DNA of 64,000 nt from Porticoccaceae bacterium (lineage in GTDB: Bacteria > Pseudomonadota > Gammaproteobacteria > Pseudomonadales > Porticoccaceae): the NCBI GenBank assembly GCA_002691825.1, contig NZIZ01000043.1, positions 1 through 64,000 of the forward strand, given 5' to 3'. The notes under the pieces were generated by a model. The model saw nothing but the letters and a program-made list of their open reading frames with translations, was not told the origin of the DNA and searched no databases. This document shows, piece after piece, positions 10,000 through 21,907 of this stretch. The position numbers were made by a program, and so were the translations under genes. Within the stretch, counting starts at the first letter, position 1, and the number at the start of each line of letters is the position of its first letter.

Positions 10000-10338
10000 A
10001 TGAGGGAAATTGATATGATTCCTGGTGAAGTTTTTGTAAAAAGTGGCTCTATTCCGATAAATAAAAATAGGGCGACAATTGAACTAGAGGTGGCAAATAC
10101 AGGAGATCGACCGATTCAGGTTGGCTCACACTATCATTTTTATGAGGTAAACCCCGCGCTGAAGTTTGATCGCATCAAAGCACGGGGCTTCCGCTTGAAT
10201 ATAGCCTCGGGCACTGCCGTTCGCTTTGAGCCGGGCCAGATCAGGGAAGTTAAACTTGTCTCTCTCGGTGGAGAGCGAAATGTTTTCGGGTTCCGCGGAG
10301 AAATCATGGGTTCTCTAAAGGAGGTGGAAAATGATTAA
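10000..10338 (+). CDS. ureB: Urease beta subunit
   Basis: [48 protein letters not shown]. Confidence 0.97.
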   Translation: MREIDMIPGEVFVKSGSIPINKNRATIELEVANTGDRPIQVGSHYHFYEVNPALKFDRIKARGFRLNIASGTAVRFEPGQIREVKLVSLGGERNVFGFRGEIMGSLKEVEND

Positions 10339-12034
10339 TGTTGACCGTCAAGCCTATGCTTCGATGTTTGGTCCTACAAAGGGTGATCGCGTCCGGTTGG
10401 GAGATACTGAGCTCATCGTTGAGGTAGAGAGAGACTTCACTTCCTACGGAGAAGAAGTAAAGTTTGGTGGGGGGAAAGTCATTCGAGATGGGATGGGGCA
10501 AAGTCAATGCAGTTGTAGTGATTCTGTCGACGCAGTAATCACAAATGCTCTGATTTTAGATTACTGGGGTATTGTTAAAGCGGATGTTGGCCTAAAGCAT
10601 GGGAGAATTGCAGCTATTGGTAAGGCTGGTAATCCCGATATTCAGGATAACGTCACAATTATCATTGGACCTGGCACTGAGGTGATAGCGGGGGAGGGTT
10701 TGATTATGACTCCTGGTGGCGTGGATGCGCATATCCACTTTATTTGTCCTCAACAAATTGAGGAGGCTCTTATGTCCGGTATTACTACCATGATCGGTGG
10801 TGGAACTGGGCCGGCGACAGGAACCAATGCTACAACATGCACACCCGGACCATGGAATATTGGCAAGATGTTGCAAGCTACTGATGATATGCCGATGAAT
10901 TTAGGATTTTTGGGGAAGGGTAACGCTAGCATACCCATTGCGTTAGAGGAGCAGCTTTTGGCTGGAGCCTGTGGTTTAAAATTACATGAGGATTGGGGCA
11001 CTACGCCGGCATCCATTGACAACTGTCTCAATGTGGCGGAAAAAAATGATGTGCAGGTTGCTATACATACTGATACTCTCAACGAGTCGGGCTTTGTCGA
11101 TGACACTATCGCAGCCTTTAAAGGACGTGCAATTCATACCTATCATACAGAGGGCGCTGGTGGCGGACATGCCCCTGATATTATTCGGGCTTGTGCAGAG
11201 TTGAATGTTTTACCTTCATCTACCAATCCGACGCGTCCATATACTGTGAACACTATTGACGAGCATCTGGATATGTTGATGGTGTGTCACCACTTAGACT
11301 CGTCTATTCCTGAGGATATTGCATTTGCAGATTCCCGTATCCGGAAGGAAACAATAGCGGCTGAAGATATTTTTCATGATCTTGGGGCTTTTAGTATGAT
11401 TGCCTCAGATTCTCAAGCGATGGGTCGAGTTGGAGAGGTGATTACACGTACTTGGCAAACGGCGCATAAAATGAAGGTGCAGCGGGGCCCTCTGGATGAA
11501 GACAGTGAAAAAATGGATAATTTTCGAGCCAAACGTTACATCGCTAAATATGCCATAAATCCTGCCATAACTCACGGAATTGATCATGAAGTCGGCTCTA
11601 TCGAAGTGGGGAAACTCGCAGATCTTGTGCTTTGGAAACCGGCTTTTTTTGGGGCGAAGCCCGCACTGATAATAAAAGGAGGATTAATCTCCGCGGCTCC
11701 AATGGGTGATCCAAACGCATCAATCCCAACACCGCAGCCCGTGCACTTTAGACGGATGTTTGGGGGTTATGGAAAGGCACCGTCGCAGACATGCGTTACT
11801 TTCACCTCAAAAATAGCTTTTGAGGATGGTCTTGCAAAAAAGTTAGGTCTATCTCGCCGGCTAGTGGCATGCAGGAATACTCGTTCAATTACCAAGCGAG
11901 ACATGATCCACAATGCATGGATGCCCAATATTACTGTGGATCCTCAGACTTATGAAGTTCATGCGGATGGACTACTAATGACCTGCGAGCCGGCAAAAAT
12001 CCTGCCGCTGGCACAACTTTATAACTTATTTTAG
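10331..12034 (+). CDS. ureC: Urease alpha subunit (catalytic)
   Basis: 567 aa; carbamylated-Lys motif GLKLHEDWG, metal ligand His (GVDAHIHF), catalytic-flap MVCHHL motif. Confidence 0.98.
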   Translation: MINVDRQAYASMFGPTKGDRVRLGDTELIVEVERDFTSYGEEVKFGGGKVIRDGMGQSQCSCSDSVDAVITNALILDYWGIVKADVGLKHGRIAAIGKAGNPDIQDNVTIIIGPGTEVIAGEGLIMTPGGVDAHIHFICPQQIEEALMSGITTMIGGGTGPATGTNATTCTPGPWNIGKMLQATDDMPMNLGFLGKGNASIPIALEEQLLAGACGLKLHEDWGTTPASIDNCLNVAEKNDVQVAIHTDTLNESGFVDDTIAAFKGRAIHTYHTEGAGGGHAPDIIRACAELNVLPSSTNPTRPYTVNTIDEHLDMLMVCHHLDSSIPEDIAFADSRIRKETIAAEDIFHDLGAFSMIASDSQAMGRVGEVITRTWQTAHKMKVQRGPLDEDSEKMDNFRAKRYIAKYAINPAITHGIDHEVGSIEVGKLADLVLWKPAFFGAKPALIIKGGLISAAPMGDPNASIPTPQPVHFRRMFGGYGKAPSQTCVTFTSKIAFEDGLAKKLGLSRRLVACRNTRSITKRDMIHNAWMPNITVDPQTYEVHADGLLMTCEPAKILPLAQLYNLF

Positions 12035-12047
12035 TCGTTAAGTCTTT

Positions 12048-12500
12048 ATGTTAGAAATATACGAACGACTGCCGACCGCGCTGGACCTTGATGTTTATGG
12101 GGAGATAGAGCTCTGTCACATACAGCGAGAAAAGGGTCGCTTTAAAACGACGATTTTCACTGGGGAGATAGTCAGAATTTTTTTGGAGCGAGGAAAAATA
12201 ATTAAGGTCGGTAATGCATTAATTAGTAGGTGCGGCAGGGTACTTTCAGTCACCGCAAAAAAAGAGGACGTTGTTAGAGCCTCGACAGACAATTGGAGCC
12301 AGTTCAGCAAGGCTTGTTACCATCTCGGCAACAGACACGTAAAAGTACAGATAGGCGAAAAATGGCTGAGGATATTACCAGATCATGTTCTTATTAAAAT
12401 GTTATCACGGTTAGGTATGTCTGTGGAATACGAAAAATCGGCTTTTATGCCAGAACAAGGCGCGTACCAAAACGTAAAAAATCATGACCGCATTATCTGA
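12048..12500 (+). CDS. ureE: Urease accessory protein UreE (nickel chaperone; no His-rich tail)
   Basis: Operon position; KACYHLGNRHVKVQI...LRILPDHVLIKMLSRLGMSV. Confidence 0.93.
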   Translation: MLEIYERLPTALDLDVYGEIELCHIQREKGRFKTTIFTGEIVRIFLERGKIIKVGNALISRCGRVLSVTAKKEDVVRASTDNWSQFSKACYHLGNRHVKVQIGEKWLRILPDHVLIKMLSRLGMSVEYEKSAFMPEQGAYQNVKNHDRII

Positions 12501-13158
12501 TTCGGGATTGCTTCGAATACTTCAACTCAGTAGTTCCGCTTTGCCAGTCGGAGGATACGCCTTTTCACAGGGCCTTGAATTTGCTATTGAAGAAAAATGG
12601 TTAAAAAATTCTTTCGATGTTCGTGATTGGATTGCGACTGTGCTAGACCATACTATAGCGAAGACGGATTTACCATTGCTAATTCGTCTTGTTGAAGCAT
12701 TCAAAACTCATGATTTTAAGGGTGTAAAATATTGGAATTTGCATGTACTAGCTTGTCGAGAAACTCTTGAATTGCGTGATGCGGAAATAGCGACAGGAAA
12801 AGCGCTTGTTAAATTGCTTAAAGGCATAAAGGTCGAAGAAGTTGCTGTTCTAAAGCAATCTTTAAGTTTTGTTGCAGCCTATGCGTTTGCGGTTTCTTTT
12901 TGGAAGATTGATGTAAGAGTAGCTTGTCATGGGTTTGTGTGGTCTTGGATGGAGAATCAAGTAGCTGCCGCCACAAAATTATTACCATTAGGACAAAGCG
13001 CAGCTCAAGACATCTTGAATGATTTGATTGGTATTATTCCTAGTGCAGTAAGCGCGTCTCAGTCTGCAAGTGATGAAGAAATCGGCAGTTCTTTACCGGG
13101 ACTGGCGATGGCAAGTGCTTTGCATGAAACCCAATACACTAGATTATTTAGATCTTAA
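12484..13158 (+). CDS. ureF: Urease accessory protein UreF
   Basis: [31 protein letters not shown]; overlaps ureE end. Confidence 0.94.
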   Translation: MTALSDSGLLRILQLSSSALPVGGYAFSQGLEFAIEEKWLKNSFDVRDWIATVLDHTIAKTDLPLLIRLVEAFKTHDFKGVKYWNLHVLACRETLELRDAEIATGKALVKLLKGIKVEEVAVLKQSLSFVAAYAFAVSFWKIDVRVACHGFVWSWMENQVAAATKLLPLGQSAAQDILNDLIGIIPSAVSASQSASDEEIGSSLPGLAMASALHETQYTRLFRS

Positions 13159-13168
13159 AGGAGTCACT

Positions 13169-13783
13169 ATGGAGGACAAACAAACTTTGCGAGTCGGCGT
13201 CGGAGGACCGGTGGGGTCGGGAAAAACTGCCCTTCTAAGGGCACTATGTATAGAGCTACGCTCTCAATATGAAATAGCAGTCGTGACAAATGATATTTAT
13301 ACTAAAGAGGATGCTGAATTCCTTACCAAGCATGAAGCGCTCGGTGCAGACAGGATTTTGGGCGTAGAAACAGGAGGTTGTCCTCATACTGCAATTCGAG
13401 AAGATGCGTCCATGAATCTTGCGGCTGTTGAGTTGCTGGGAGATCGTCATAAATGCTTGGATATAATTTTTATTGAAAGTGGCGGTGATAATTTGAGCGC
13501 TACTTTTTCTCCTGAATTATCTGACTTGACTTTATATGTTATAGACGTCTCAGCCGGCGATAAAATACCACGAAAGGGTGGTCCTGGAATTACAAAATCA
13601 GATTTGTTAATAATAAACAAAATCGATCTCGCGCCTTATGTAGGCGCATCTCTCGCTGTAATGAAGAGAGATGCTAAGCGAATGAGAAGCTCTGAGCCAT
13701 TTGTCTTCTCGAACTTGAAAAGCGGAGAAGGGCTTCCAGAAATTGTAAATTTTATTGTCAATGAAGGAATGTTGTTAAAATAG
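13169..13783 (+). CDS. ureG: Urease accessory GTPase UreG
   Basis: [18 protein letters not shown]-loop, [20 protein letters not shown] motif; true start is ATG 13169 with SD AAAGGAG (track ORF starts at 13070). Confidence 0.97.
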   Translation: MEDKQTLRVGVGGPVGSGKTALLRALCIELRSQYEIAVVTNDIYTKEDAEFLTKHEALGADRILGVETGGCPHTAIREDASMNLAAVELLGDRHKCLDIIFIESGGDNLSATFSPELSDLTLYVIDVSAGDKIPRKGGPGITKSDLLIINKIDLAPYVGASLAVMKRDAKRMRSSEPFVFSNLKSGEGLPEIVNFIVNEGMLLK

Positions 13784-13830
13784 TAATTTGTAATACCTTC
13801 GGTGCATTTAAATTTTTTCTCAATGAATGT

Positions 13831-15357
13831 TTATCCCGTCCTCGGGAATCTCAAATGGAATGTCGTACCATCCGCATCATTTGACGCAACAGTAATTTGG
13901 CCATGGTGCTGGTTAACTACGATAAATTGAGTGAATGTGAGACGACTTTCCGAGCGATATTTATCTCCGCTAAGCTCATGACCCGAATATGGCTCGAATA
14001 TGAATCGTTGCTCCTCTAAACTGACAGAGGCTCCGTTGTGGTTGATTTGGATCACAATATCTTCTTGATCAGAATGAACCAGAATCCTAATGTTTGGACT
14101 GTGGTCAGCTTCGTCTACCTTTCCAAGTTGTTGACAGGAATATCGAAAAAGACTAAGAAAGACTTGTTGTAGCTCCGTCGCATGACATCGGATCTGAAGG
14201 TTATCGTCTTCATAGGCACAATTGACATCAATATCTCGGAATCTTAACCCAGAGTGCACTGAGAGCAGACTCTCGGCAAGATCAATACTGTGATCAATTA
14301 TTGTATTTATTTGTTCAATTGACTTTTTATCTCCTTTCGTATTGGAGAACGATAGTAAATTTTCTACAACATTTTTGGATTGTTGACCACGAATAAGCGC
14401 ATTTTCTATGAGTTCGTTGAGCCAAATCGGATCCAACAATTCTTCGGTTAAAGCTTGTCGAACTGAATGTAAATCCTTCAGGGTGGCGTTAAGGGGTAAA
14501 TTAATGTCCTGTGCCATTATGGCGGCCATTTCTCCGACAGATGCCATTTTGTCTCTTTGAACAAGTAAATTGTTTGCATTCACTTGTTCCGTCACGTCAT
14601 CAATAATGATAACTGCACCGGTTTCTTTTTGCTCTTGTAGAGGATAGATTGTGACATTAAAATATTTATGGTCTTTTCGAAAAGATTTGAATAAGAGGAT
14701 TTCTTTTTCGCTGCGCGCTTGATCAACTTGGGCTTGTGATAATGGGATCTTTGGATATTTTTTCCAAAGATTTTGTCCCTTTATTTGACTGTTTTTACAT
14801 CCACTTACTTTTTCAGCCTCAAGATTCCACTGTGTGACTATATTTTCACCATCCAGTCCGACCAGCATGAATGGCATAGAGTGCAAAATACTGCCAATAT
14901 ACGCCTCTGAGCTTGCAAGCCGCTCAGTTGTAGTGAGGTGTTCTTTGATTTCTTCCGCAAGTGCTGAGTTGCTATTTTTTAGTAACTGATTTGAATGATT
15001 TAAGTTTGCTGTGCGTTCTTCGACTCGATCCTCAAGTAGTCTACGGATTGACTCTAACTCTTTGTTATAGCGGTCGGCTTGTCTTTGGCTTAAAAGTAAT
15101 CTCAGAGCGGTAACAGATAGAGCAATAATTAAAATGCTAGATGAAAAATTTGCCACATATTGCCAGTTTGTACTACCATCCTCATTTCGAAAAGCCCAGA
15201 ATATATCCGCCGATGCGATCTGGGACAGAATTAGTCCCATAATTAATGTTGCTCGTCTGAAGACTTTCGTTATTTCTGTATTTCTTTTTTTAAGAATCAC
15301 ACTACGCTTACTCATCGTGATTTTCTTTTGCGACTCCCGATTTTGAGGCACTTCCAC
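13831..15357 (-). CDS. PAS / histidine-kinase-like membrane sensor protein with degenerate catalytic core
   Basis: TM segments, coiled coil (RRLLEDRVEERTANLN), PAS domain, HisKA/HATPase-like fold; canonical boxes altered (see findings). Start may be the internal MSKRSVI. Confidence 0.75.
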   Translation of the reverse strand: MEVPQNRESQKKITMSKRSVILKKRNTEITKVFRRATLIMGLILSQIASADIFWAFRNEDGSTNWQYVANFSSSILIIALSVTALRLLLSQRQADRYNKELESIRRLLEDRVEERTANLNHSNQLLKNSNSALAEEIKEHLTTTERLASSEAYIGSILHSMPFMLVGLDGENIVTQWNLEAEKVSGCKNSQIKGQNLWKKYPKIPLSQAQVDQARSEKEILLFKSFRKDHKYFNVTIYPLQEQKETGAVIIIDDVTEQVNANNLLVQRDKMASVGEMAAIMAQDINLPLNATLKDLHSVRQALTEELLDPIWLNELIENALIRGQQSKNVVENLLSFSNTKGDKKSIEQINTIIDHSIDLAESLLSVHSGLRFRDIDVNCAYEDDNLQIRCHATELQQVFLSLFRYSCQQLGKVDEADHSPNIRILVHSDQEDIVIQINHNGASVSLEEQRFIFEPYSGHELSGDKYRSESRLTFTQFIVVNQHHGQITVASNDADGTTFHLRFPRTG

Positions 15358-15448
15358 TTACATTGTATCCATTGCTAACCAACTTTGGCGAGTTTTTTGT
15401 GACAAAAAACAAAAGTATGTGAGCGAGACGAATCGTTTTCAAAGGAGG

Positions 15449-16915
15449 TTATGACGAGCAGCTTATACTTATCGTCGACGCCCAGTTCGGCGGATTTAAT
15501 GCATACCTCGACATTGATGGGTGCTCATCATACGGACTTTGGAGTGTATGTAAGAGGTCGGTTACTAAGCTAAAGTCTCCACTCTCGGCAAGTATTATTG
15601 CTTCTTGCGCTATGTGGTTGCGTAAAATATATTTAGGATTGACCTTCAACATTTTCTCTTGACGTATCTCTTCGCGCACTGTCTCATGTTTAAGCAGTTT
15701 GTTATATTCATAACTCCATTGGTCAAAATCTTTTGAGTATAAAAACATATCTTTTATGTGATTATTCTCACCTGTTAACTTATAGTCACTTAAAGAACGA
15801 AAAAAAATACAGTAATCAATTTTATTTTTTGCAAGAGGCTCTAATAAACGCTCTATATTGTTTAACTTTTTGGAACTTGTGTGTTCGAGACCAAGTTTTT
15901 CTGCCATTAGTCTCGTGTAAACGTTTTCGTACTCGGGCTGATATTCCTTAAGACATTCGACTAATTCTGTATGCGGTATCAGGGAAGAAAAGGCGACTGC
16001 AAGGGCATTGAGATTCCATAACCCGATCCTCGGTTGATTTTGGAATGAATAACGTCCTTGATGATCTGAGTGATTACATACAAACTTGGGCTTATATTCG
16101 TCGAGGAAACCAAATGGGCCATAATCAAGGGTATCCCCAAGAATGCTCATGTTGTCCGTATTCATCACTCCATGTGAAAAACCAATTGCTTGCCATTTAG
16201 CAATAGTTCGAGCTGTATTTACAACCACAAATCGAAAAAGCTTTTTGTAGTTACTCTCATCACTCTTCCACTTTGAGAAATGCCGCTCAATAACATACCG
16301 AGCTAAATTTTTTACAGCCGATTGTTCACCTCTATGATGAAAATGTTCAAATGACCCAAAACGAATATGACTTCTCGCCACACGGCAAATTACTGCAGCA
16401 TTTTCTTTAGACTCCCTGTAAACAGGTGTTTTACTGTTAAAAATACACAGCGCTCGGGTAGTGGGGATACCCAACGCGTGCATTGCTTCAGAGCACAAGT
16501 ACTCGCGTATGCTGGATCGTAAAACAGCTCGACCGTCTCCAAATCGCGAGTAGGGGGTGGTGCCTGCCCCTTTGAGTTGGATATCCCATAGTTCGCCGTT
16601 AACGGAGAGCTCACCGAGGGTTATTGCTCGACCGTCCCCCAGTTGGCCCGCCCAAACTCCGAATTGATGACCAGAATACACAAGTGAAATTGGCATCATG
16701 TCTCGAGGAACATCTGAACCTGTTAAAAGGTCAAATGTCTGATTATTGTCAAGAAAATTTGCGTCCAGTCCTAGATCTTTTGCTAGTAAATTATTTATAT
16801 TTCCTACCTTGGGTTCCTTGAGTGCTGTAGGAGAAACAGGGCTGAAGTATTCTTCATTTAATTCAAAAAATGAGTTAAAGAAGTGTTTCTCCAGTCTGCT
16901 TGATATTAAGTCCAA
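15449..16915 (-). CDS. selO: Protein adenylyltransferase SelO (YdiU/UPF0061)
   Basis: WDIQLKGAGTTPYSRFGDGRAVLRSSIREYLCSEAMHALGIPTTRAL; HGVMNTDNMSILGDTLDYGPFGFLD; C-terminal NPPNWASTISISCSS. Confidence 0.93.
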   Translation of the reverse strand: MDLISSRLEKHFFNSFFELNEEYFSPVSPTALKEPKVGNINNLLAKDLGLDANFLDNNQTFDLLTGSDVPRDMMPISLVYSGHQFGVWAGQLGDGRAITLGELSVNGELWDIQLKGAGTTPYSRFGDGRAVLRSSIREYLCSEAMHALGIPTTRALCIFNSKTPVYRESKENAAVICRVARSHIRFGSFEHFHHRGEQSAVKNLARYVIERHFSKWKSDESNYKKLFRFVVVNTARTIAKWQAIGFSHGVMNTDNMSILGDTLDYGPFGFLDEYKPKFVCNHSDHQGRYSFQNQPRIGLWNLNALAVAFSSLIPHTELVECLKEYQPEYENVYTRLMAEKLGLEHTSSKKLNNIERLLEPLAKNKIDYCIFFRSLSDYKLTGENNHIKDMFLYSKDFDQWSYEYNKLLKHETVREEIRQEKMLKVNPKYILRNHIAQEAIILAESGDFSLVTDLLHTLQSPYDEHPSMSRYALNPPNWASTISISCSS

Positions 16916-17102
16916 GTAACCTGCCTTAAATTTACTAAATTTTCTGTATCTAGTTTGATTATAATAAGACTTCTATGATTCTGCCCAGACTTTTTCTTCT
17001 GAGGAGTTAAGTTAAATTATCAAATGGGGACATTTTTTCTTGGTGTGACTTAATACCACATGTACCATACGCAAAATTCCAATATGGAGGCCAAAGTCAG
17101 TC

Positions 17103-18198
17103 ATGGAAGTGAATCTTATCTTAGATATGATTGCTGATCTAAAAGAGCGCACAGATGTTCTTCGGGGGTACCTTTGACTATGATTATAGAAAAGAGCGAC
17201 TTGCAGAGGTTGAGTTAGAGCTCAGTCAACCCCTGATATGGAAAAATTCATTTAAAGCAACGGAATTGGGTCGAGAACGGGCTTCACTTGAAGATATAGT
17301 TGCAACAATCGAAGCACTTGACAGAGGCGTGGAGGACACGCGCCAGCTTTTACAACTTGCCGTGGAAGAGCTTGATAGTGATATTATAAATGATGTTAGA
17401 TTCGAGATTTCCTGTCTCGACGCAAACTTGGCCGAACTAGAGTTTAAGCGCATGTTTTCTGGTGAAGTGGATTACAACAATGCCTTTATCGAAATACAAG
17501 CAGGATCAGGAGGCACTGAAGCACAAGATTGGGCGGAGATGTTATTGAGAATGTATCTTCGTTGGATTGATGATAAAGGATTTAAGGCCGATTTGATCGA
17601 ATACTCCGCAGGTGAGGTTGCAGGGGTAAAAAGTGCCACTGTTCAAGTATCTGGAAACTACGCTTTCGGCTGGTTGCGCACTGAGATAGGCGTTCATCGA
17701 CTTGTTCGAAAGTCACCATTTGATTCAGGTAATCGGAGACATACGTCTTTTGCCGCCGTGTTTGTTTCCCCTGAATTAGACGATGATATAGCAATAGATA
17801 TTGATCCTTCTGACGTAAGGACCGATACGTATCGGTCCTCCGGAGCGGGTGGCCAGCATGTAAATAAAACCGATTCGGCAGTTCGCTTAACACACAAATC
17901 TAGCGGTATTGTCGTTCAGTCTCAAAGTCAGCGCTCGCAGCATCAAAACAGAGAAAAATGTTGGCAAATGCTTCGCGCGAGATTGTATGAATTTGAGGTT
18001 AAGAAACGAAAGCAGGTTGCACAGGCTGCTGAGGATGCCAAGTCTGAAATTGGATGGGGAAGTCAAATCCGATCATATGTACTTGACGATGCCAGAATAA
18101 AGGATTTAAGAACAAATATTGAAACACGTAATACTCAAGCGGTATTGGATGGTAAGCTTGACCTTTTTATTAAAGCATCGCTCAAGGCAGGACTATGA
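17103..18198 (+). CDS. prfB: Peptide chain release factor 2, with programmed +1 frameshift at CTT TGA C
   Basis: ATG 17103 starts a 24-codon leader frame ending CGG GGG TAC CTT TGA C (TGA 17175-17177); +1 frame continues [19 protein letters not shown]... with [23 protein letters not shown]. Confidence 0.96.
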
Positions 18199-18246
18199 TT
18201 AAGCTGCTGAGGCTACGAGGTAATTTCTTATAAAAAGATATTTCTA

Positions 18247-19740
18247 ATGACTGAAGAACGAGATGAAAATAAATTAATTGCGGAGCGCAGAGCAAAATTA
18301 AATAATTTGCGGTCTGGAGCCAATCCGCTATTCCCGAATGATTTTAAACCGTCAGCACTGGCTTCGCAGCTCGAGAGATCCTATTCGGTGGCGACTAAAC
18401 AAGATTTAGAAGCACTTCAATATAAAACTTCTGTCGCAGGACGCGTTATGCGTAATCGGGGTTCGTTTATTGTCATACAAGATCGCTCTGGAACTATACA
18501 GCTCTATGTTACAAAACATTCTCGGACTTTTGTGAAGAACCTAGATTTGGGAGATATTATTGGAATTGAGGGTTATTTGCGTCGGTCACGCAGAGGAGAC
18601 CTCTATGTCGAAATAGAAACATTTACCCTGCTTACGAAATCGTTGAGACCTTTGCCGGACAAATTTCATGGATTAGCGGATCGCGAAATGCGTTATCGGC
18701 AGCGATATTTAGATTTAATTGTGAACTCGGATGTTCGCTCTTCATTTCGAACACGCTCCAAGATAATTAGTCATATAAGACACGTTTTGAATAACGAGAA
18801 TTTTCTTGAGGTAGAGACACCTATGTTGCATCCGGTTCCAGGTGGTGCGGCTGCACGACCCTTTATTACTCATCATAACGCCATGGCGTCTGATATGTAT
18901 CTTCGCATCGCCCCGGAGTTATATTTAAAGCGTTTAGTAGTTGGGGGATTTGAACGAGTATATGAGATTAATCGTAGTTTCCGTAATGAGGGGTTGTCCA
19001 CTAGACATAATCCTGAGTTTACTATGCTTGAATTTTATCAGACCTATGCTGATTACAATGACCTTATGACATTTACTGAACGGCTGCTGGGTGGTATCGC
19101 CAGAGAAGTTCTTGGAAGCGATCGGGTGATCAATACAAAGCGAGATGAAAATGGCAATAAATTGGGTGACGTAGAATATGACTTTTCTAAGCCATTCAGG
19201 CGATTGTCTCTATTAGATTCGATTTTATTATTTAATCCAGCGATTGGCTATGATGAGTTATTAAATTTGGAGTTAGCTCGGCACGTTGCAGCAGATCTTG
19301 GAATAATAGTTGATAGGGATTGGGGTGTGGGTAAGTTGCAGATTGAAATTTTTGAGAAAACTGTTGAGCATCGTTTAGAGCAACCCACTTTTGTAACGCA
19401 TTATCCAATTGAAGTGTCTCCACTTGCGCGCCGGAGTGATGCTAATCCGAGCCTCACTGATAGATTTGAGTTATTCATTGGTGGAAGAGAAGTGGCGAAT
19501 GGTTTTTCAGAACTTAATGATCCTGAAGATCAAGCTGATAGATTTAATGCACAGTTGAATCAAAAAAATTCTGGTGATGAAGAAGCGATGTATTTTGATA
19601 AGGATTACATCAAAGCGCTTGAATATGGAATGCCTCCCACCGCGGGGGAAGGGATTGGCATTGACCGCCTTGTGATGTTGTTTACTGACTCCTCGTCAAT
19701 TAGAGACGTTTTGCTGTTTCCACATATGAAGCCGGAGTAG
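18247..19740 (+). CDS. lysS: Lysyl-tRNA synthetase, class II
   Basis: Follows prf[39 protein letters not shown] motif 3. Confidence 0.96.
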   Translation: MTEERDENKLIAERRAKLNNLRSGANPLFPNDFKPSALASQLERSYSVATKQDLEALQYKTSVAGRVMRNRGSFIVIQDRSGTIQLYVTKHSRTFVKNLDLGDIIGIEGYLRRSRRGDLYVEIETFTLLTKSLRPLPDKFHGLADREMRYRQRYLDLIVNSDVRSSFRTRSKIISHIRHVLNNENFLEVETPMLHPVPGGAAARPFITHHNAMASDMYLRIAPELYLKRLVVGGFERVYEINRSFRNEGLSTRHNPEFTMLEFYQTYADYNDLMTFTERLLGGIAREVLGSDRVINTKRDENGNKLGDVEYDFSKPFRRLSLLDSILLFNPAIGYDELLNLELARHVAADLGIIVDRDWGVGKLQIEIFEKTVEHRLEQPTFVTHYPIEVSPLARRSDANPSLTDRFELFIGGREVANGFSELNDPEDQADRFNAQLNQKNSGDEEAMYFDKDYIKALEYGMPPTAGEGIGIDRLVMLFTDSSSIRDVLLFPHMKPE

Positions 19741-19803
19741 CGGCGTCGATTTTGTCCTTCGCGGAGTGCAAAGTTGGCGTCAGAATTGTCTATGGGAGGT
19801 GCA

Positions 19804-20898
19804 CTAACTGGAATCTCGAGAATCCTTTGCCCGATAAAGCGTGTGAGTTATGTATATGGATGCTGTCAAAAGGGCAACTGCGCCTGATTGGTGCGCCGCA
19901 GCGAGGGGTGTTGGGACGTGAAGTAGTAGCGTAGAGATCCCAAGAGTTATTTGTAATGTTATTAAAATAGAGATACATTTTACTCCGGTTTTAAATGCGT
20001 CGCTTATATCAGAGCGTAAAGCTCTGATAACAAACAGAATAATCGCAAAGGTGGTAAAGTATGCGAGTATTCGGTGGTTGAACTGTATGGTCGCGATGTC
20101 TTCAAAAATCGATAGCCATATGGGCTGCATCGAATAGATCTCTTTAGGAACAAAAGAATCGCCCATTAGCGGAAATGTAGGGTACGCATAACCGGCACGC
20201 GTGCCAGCCATAAGTCCTCCGGACACTATCATGATAAAAATGAGCGCTAGTATTAGACATGACGGCAGCAACAAGTGCGCTGGTTGCCGATCTGGTCGGT
20301 TTAAAAGATCTAGCGTAACCCAAATAATGAGACTATATATAATTACCGCATTTGAAAGGTGTGCAGTCAGGCGATATTGACTTACTCTGGGATCATTAGT
20401 CAAGCCGCTCTGTACCATATACCATCCCAAAACACCTTGAGCAGCTCCTAACGTTAATATTAAAAACAATTTGGGTGATAAACCCTTTGGGGTGCGTCCA
20501 GTCACATAGAAAAATATGAAGGGAAGTATAAACATAATACCTATAAGGCGACCTAGCATTCGGTGCAGATACTCATACATAAATATTTTTTTGAACTCGC
20601 CTAAGCTCATGCCATTATTTATTATTTTGTATTCAGGAAACTGCTGGTACTTAACAAAAAGAATTTGCCAGTCATTGGCTGTCAGAGGTGGAACCACTCC
20701 CATAATTGGTCTCCACTCTACCATTGATAATCCAGATCCCGTAAGTCTGGTAACACCACCTAGTAAGATCATGCCGAATATTGTTAGTGCGCACGCAGAG
20801 AGCCACCAGATAATTTGCCTGTTGTAAAGCGTCTGCAGCTCAATGGATGGCTTGAGTGGAGATATTCCTAGGACCTTTAGCTGCGACATTTTTGTCAA
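19804..20898 (-). CDS. Heme A synthase, COX15/CtaA family
   Basis: LLGGVTRLTGSGLSMVEWRPIMGVVPPL; EYLHRMLGRLIG; GGLMAGTRAGYAYPTFPLMGDSFVP; FNHRILAY. Confidence 0.92.
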   Translation of the reverse strand: MTKMSQLKVLGISPLKPSIELQTLYNRQIIWWLSACALTIFGMILLGGVTRLTGSGLSMVEWRPIMGVVPPLTANDWQILFVKYQQFPEYKIINNGMSLGEFKKIFMYEYLHRMLGRLIGIMFILPFIFFYVTGRTPKGLSPKLFLILTLGAAQGVLGWYMVQSGLTNDPRVSQYRLTAHLSNAVIIYSLIIWVTLDLLNRPDRQPAHLLLPSCLILALIFIMIVSGGLMAGTRAGYAYPTFPLMGDSFVPKEIYSMQPIWLSIFEDIATIQFNHRILAYFTTFAIILFVIRALRSDISDAFKTGVKCISILITLQITLGISTLLLHVPTPLAAAHQSGAVALLTASIYITHTLYRAKDSRDSS

Positions 20899-21199
20899 AC
20901 CTTAGATATTTTTCACTGCGAGAACTTTTTTCTTTACGAGAGTCCGTAGCTAACAGACCAATAGCGTCGGCACAGAAAATATTTTGGTAAAAACAGCATT
21001 AGGCAAAGGTAGCTACACTAAAATTGATACCGAATCCTCAAAAAATGTTAGCGGGATTCTAGCATTCAAGTTAGAAACCGGTTTATTGTTTAATTGTAAA
21101 AGATTAAGTTCTTTTTACTTGTCTTCAATTGACCAATCTTATTTTTATACTAATGGATCATTTACTGATTTTAATTTTAAAGAAATTGCGGAGATTCTG

Positions 21200-21907
21200 G
21201 TGACCATCAAAAAAATCAAAAGTTTTCTGAAAGCGCCGGAGGGCGATTGGGCTCTGAAATTAGAAGAATACATGGAAAAACCAGAATTTTTCGATCTAGA
21301 ATTGTTTTTGAAAGCTCAATACGAGAATGGCGTTACAATATTTCCGCCCCGAAATCGGATCTTTGCGGCCTTCGAAAATACTCAATTTTGTGATGTTCGA
21401 GTAGTAATATTGGGTCAGGATCCTTATCACGGCCTAAACCAAGCAAATGGTTTATGTTTTTCAGTAGCACGTGGCGTGCCAGTCTCACCGTCTTTAGCTA
21501 ATATTTACCGAGAGCTTCGTGACGACATGGGTTGTTTGCCACCCTCGCATGGGTGTCTAAAGAGCTGGGCAAAGCAGGGTGTGCTATTGATTAATTCCGT
21601 TCTAACGGTGGAACAATCAGCGCCCGGTTCTCACAGAGCAAAAGGTTGGGAGATTTTCACAGACGCGATAATTACTTTGCTTAATGATGAACAGAGAGAT
21701 TTAGTATTTCTTTTATGGGGAAATTACGCTAGAAAAAAGGGAGTTTTAATAGATCGTCGACGCCACAAGGTTTTAGAGGCCGCCCACCCATCGCCACTTT
21801 CGGCTTATCGGGGTTTTTATGGATGTAAACATTTTTCTCTTTGCAACGCTTATCTGAAAAAATTTGGTAAAAAACCGATCGACTGGCAGTTACCTTTATC
21901 TTCATAA
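21200..21907 (+). CDS. ung: Uracil-DNA glycosylase, family 1
   Basis: VVILGQDPYHG, HPSPLSAYRGFYGCKHF; likely GTG start 21200 with GGAG upstream (track ORF from 20984 is longer than the family). Confidence 0.93.
   Translation: MTIKKIKSFLKAPEGDWALKLEEYMEKPEFFDLELFLKAQYENGVTIFPPRNRIFAAFENTQFCDVRVVILGQDPYHGLNQANGLCFSVARGVPVSPSLANIYRELRDDMGCLPPSHGCLKSWAKQGVLLINSVLTVEQSAPGSHRAKGWEIFTDAIITLLNDEQRDLVFLLWGNYARKKGVLIDRRRHKVLEAAHPSPLSAYRGFYGCKHFSLCNAYLKKFGKKPIDWQLPLSS

Noticed and set aside
10592-11170. Antisense ORFs within ureC (94, 118 and 62 aa)
   Set aside because: Fully overlap the strongly conserved urease alpha gene; expected by-products of codon usage.
15449-16915. SelO as a selenoprotein
   Set aside because: The C-terminus is CSS with ordinary Cys codons; no in-frame TGA or SECIS-like element was seen.
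17155-17178. In-frame TGA near the prfB start as a pseudogene signal
   Set aside because: It is the conserved RF2 programmed frameshift site (CTT TGA C), not decay.
20984-21199. N-terminal extension of ung
   Set aside because: Not similar to the UNG family; a GTG with GGAG upstream at 21200 gives a normal-length protein.
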